A stretch of DNA of 64,000 nt from Rossellomorea aquimaris (GTDB lineage Bacteria; Bacillota; Bacilli; Bacillales; Bacillaceae_B), in assembly GCF_000935355.1 (NCBI RefSeq), contig NZ_JXZC01000007.1, positions 62,001 to 126,000 of the forward strand, read 5' to 3'. Position 1 is the first letter of the stretch, and every line of letters begins with the position of its first letter. The notes under the pieces are model-generated. The model did not search any database. It was not told the origin of the DNA and was given only the letters and a program-made list of their open reading frames with translations. Position numbers and translations under genes: made by a program. Positions 62,818 through 64,000 of this stretch are shown here, piece by piece.

Positions 62818-62848
62818 AAAAAAAGTGCCCCCAAAAAGCAGGAGACAC
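62818..62848 (-). terminator. Intrinsic terminator of the methyltransferase gene
   Basis: On the minus strand GTGTCTCC pairs with GGGGGCAC (two G-T pairs) followed by seven T, 6 bp after the stop. Confidence 0.78.
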
Positions 62849-62853
62849 CTCAT

Positions 62854-63462
62854 TCAATACATTAACCCGTACACCAAAAATCGCTCATACTCATTCTTTT
62901 CATATTCCCCTGACAAATTCACCTCTTTCCGTAAAACAAATAGGGGGTGATCTTCTAAATAATGAACATAATCATCGGAGCTATAGTACAACACGATCTC
63001 GATATCACGTGGTGATTGTTCCACTGAAAAGAGGATGTTATTGATGATCTTCATGAATATCTGTACAGAGAACGGATTGAAAAAATAAAATCGGTTATCC
63101 TGTGGGTGGATTGTATATTCTTCTGCCAAACAGTGATAGAAATAGAGATCATTACGTTTGATTTTCGCCTTTTTCAAATAGCTTTCCCGGTTCGCCACGG
63201 CTTCTTCATAAAACTCTTCATTCATTTCAATGCCAACAACGGTGGATTGAAATAGGTGGTGGATAAAGAAATTCAAACGCCCTTTTCCACAGCCGAAATC
63301 CACCACGCGATCGCTTTCGTTCAATCCATAATGTTTGAATAATTCATCCAGTGCCTGATACGGAGTCGGCTCATACCGATGATAATGAAAAGACCGGTGA
63401 AACCCCATCTGTAACTCACTCGTTTCAACACCTAATAATTCATCATAGTTCTCTTCCTTCAT
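62854..63462 (-). CDS. Class I SAM-dependent methyltransferase, substrate unknown
   Basis: Methyltransferase-fold protein of 202 residues. The SAM-binding motif I is VVDFGCGKGRLNFF (near residue 53), followed by GIEMNEEFY (motif II) and FFNPFSVQIF (near 130) where a motif IV would lie. AAGGAG precedes the ATG. It stands alone. It could methylate a small molecule or protein; nothing in the context decides. Confidence 0.82.
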   Translation of the reverse strand: MKEENYDELLGVETSELQMGFHRSFHYHRYEPTPYQALDELFKHYGLNESDRVVDFGCGKGRLNFFIHHLFQSTVVGIEMNEEFYEEAVANRESYLKKAKIKRNDLYFYHCLAEEYTIHPQDNRFYFFNPFSVQIFMKIINNILFSVEQSPRDIEIVLYYSSDDYVHYLEDHPLFVLRKEVNLSGEYEKNEYERFLVYGLMY

Positions 63463-63602
63463 ACATACTCCTTCATTTCTATATTCAAATCGTATTAAAA
63501 ACCGGTTTCATTGGGAACCTCTTTCTACTCAAGTTATTTCCCTCTTCAAAATAACATAAGCACTTTCATTGACAAACCTTCAAAATCCTAATACATTAAT
63601 AG

Positions 63603-63736
63603 TAACAAGGGGAGTAGCGACCGGTAATCGGCTGGTGAATCGTCATCCCGGTATGAAAATACCTGGTTCATCAGGCTTTAGCTCATTCTTCAGCACGCAA
63701 GACCTTGGTACAAAATATTTGTGCCGGGGTCTTTTT
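63603..63736 (+). ncRNA. yybP-ykoY (manganese) riboswitch with terminator
   Basis: AAGGGGAGTAGC at 63607-63618 is the opening signature of this class. At the 3' end AAGACCTTGGTACA (63699-63712) pairs fully with TGTGCCGGGGTCTT (63720-63733) and leads into T6, the typical AGACCUU terminator arrangement of the family. Mn2+ binding normally relieves termination. It precedes a cation exchanger gene. Confidence 0.87.
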
Positions 63737-63763
63737 TCTGTGCACTGGCTTGGAGGAAATTAT

Positions 63764-64000
63764 ATGGTTTACATTGTTTTTTTACTCGCTGCAGCCATCG
63801 TGGTTGCGGCCGCTATTTACCTGAATCAGTTCGGAGATGTCATCAGCAAGAAGTCTTCATTAAGCGGGGCTGTCGTAGGAACATTCCTCATTGCAGGGGC
63901 AACGTCACTCCCTGAATTAACAACGAGTTTAACGGCGGTTTATATCGATAACCCTGATATTGCCGTGGGGAACATGCTCGGTAGTAATGTGTTCAATCTA
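63764..64000 (+). CDS. CaCA-family cation/proton or sodium/calcium exchanger, N-terminal part (cut by window edge)
   Basis: First 79 codons of a membrane exchanger. After a hydrophobic first helix comes the alpha-1 repeat: GTFLIAGATSLPELTTSL and AVGNMLGSNVFNL, diagnostic of the YrbG/CaCA superfamily. TGGAGGAA precedes the ATG at 63764. The Mn2+ riboswitch upstream suggests it exports manganese or handles it with calcium. The rest of the gene is outside the window. Confidence 0.9.
   Translation, partial: MVYIVFLLAAAIVVAAAIYLNQFGDVISKKSSLSGAVVGTFLIAGATSLPELTTSLTAVYIDNPDIAVGNMLGSNVFNL

Noticed and set aside
1..64000. Mobile element, prophage or genomic island
   Set aside because: No transposase, integrase, phage gene, tRNA-attached repeat or abrupt base-composition shift was seen by eye; repeats present are small and intergenic.

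Overview
The window reads as ordinary chromosome of a low-to-mid GC, spore-forming member of the Bacillaceae (Rossellomorea/Bacillus-like). Support comes from strong AGGAGG-type ribosome binding sites, TTG/GTG starts, Fur, CcpA (cre) and BirA type operators, three Firmicute-style transcriptional riboswitches that end in intrinsic terminators, a SqhC-type terpene cyclase, a YuzF-like DUF2642 protein and a Vpr-like subtilase. The species call is inference. There are no rRNA or tRNA genes, no transposase, no prophage and no CRISPR array. Both edges cut through genes.

Layout. 1-5 kb: Fur-controlled divergent pair, a ferredoxin-NADP reductase-like flavoprotein (cut by the left edge) against a four-gene ferric-siderophore ABC transporter. 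5-9 kb: short-chain fatty acid carrier AtoE, then a D-lactate dehydrogenase-like flavoenzyme in operon with a BASS-family transporter. 9-13 kb: threonine-aldolase-like enzyme, alpha/beta hydrolase, and a lipoprotein class F-like sortase paired with its probable substrate. 13-17 kb: guanine-type riboswitch and adenine deaminase; flotillin. 17-25 kb: cobalamin riboswitch in front of an acyl-CoA thioesterase, small membrane proteins, an HTH-TPR regulator and a 1358-residue subtilase ending in a dockerin-like module. 25-34 kb: arylamine N-acetyltransferase with no normal start codon, terpene cyclase, DUF2161 protein, GlcNAc PTS (nagP), and an ArsR-like regulator with two orphan oligopeptide-type permeases. 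34-46 kb: gltBD, MerR/SRPBCC pair, mnmH, YngK-like glycosidase, EamA exporter and cysteine dioxygenase. 46-55.5 kb: a divergent cell-wall-sugar cluster built around an RpiR/MurR regulator: GH4 glycosidase, a 96-residue membrane protein and Lac-family PTS IIC and IIB on the minus strand, facing PTS IIA, MupG, MurK-like kinase, AnmK and MurQ. 55.6-64 kb: glycolate oxidase GlcDF, bioD-bioA against bioY around a BirA operator, panE, a methyltransferase, and a yybP-ykoY (Mn2+) riboswitch leading into a CaCA-family cation exchanger cut by the right edge.

How the genes work together. Several units meet in peptidoglycan and amino-sugar recycling: the 46-55.5 kb cluster would import a muropeptide-derived sugar, cleave it inside the cell and turn MurNAc-6P into GlcNAc-6P, while nagP brings in GlcNAc. 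Two separate 2-hydroxyacid oxidase systems (LDHD-type with BASS, and GlcDF) and AtoE suggest use of small organic acids.

The most unusual material is non-coding: (i) a window-wide family of 13-bp inverted repeats (GAGGGACGGACCT facing its complement), almost always placed just after a stop codon; (ii) phased arrays with 20/21-bp or 25-bp periods between genes; (iii) three tandem ~125-bp repeats whose stems show compensatory changes, inside the PTS/GH4 operon; and (iv) a cobalamin riboswitch controlling a thioesterase.
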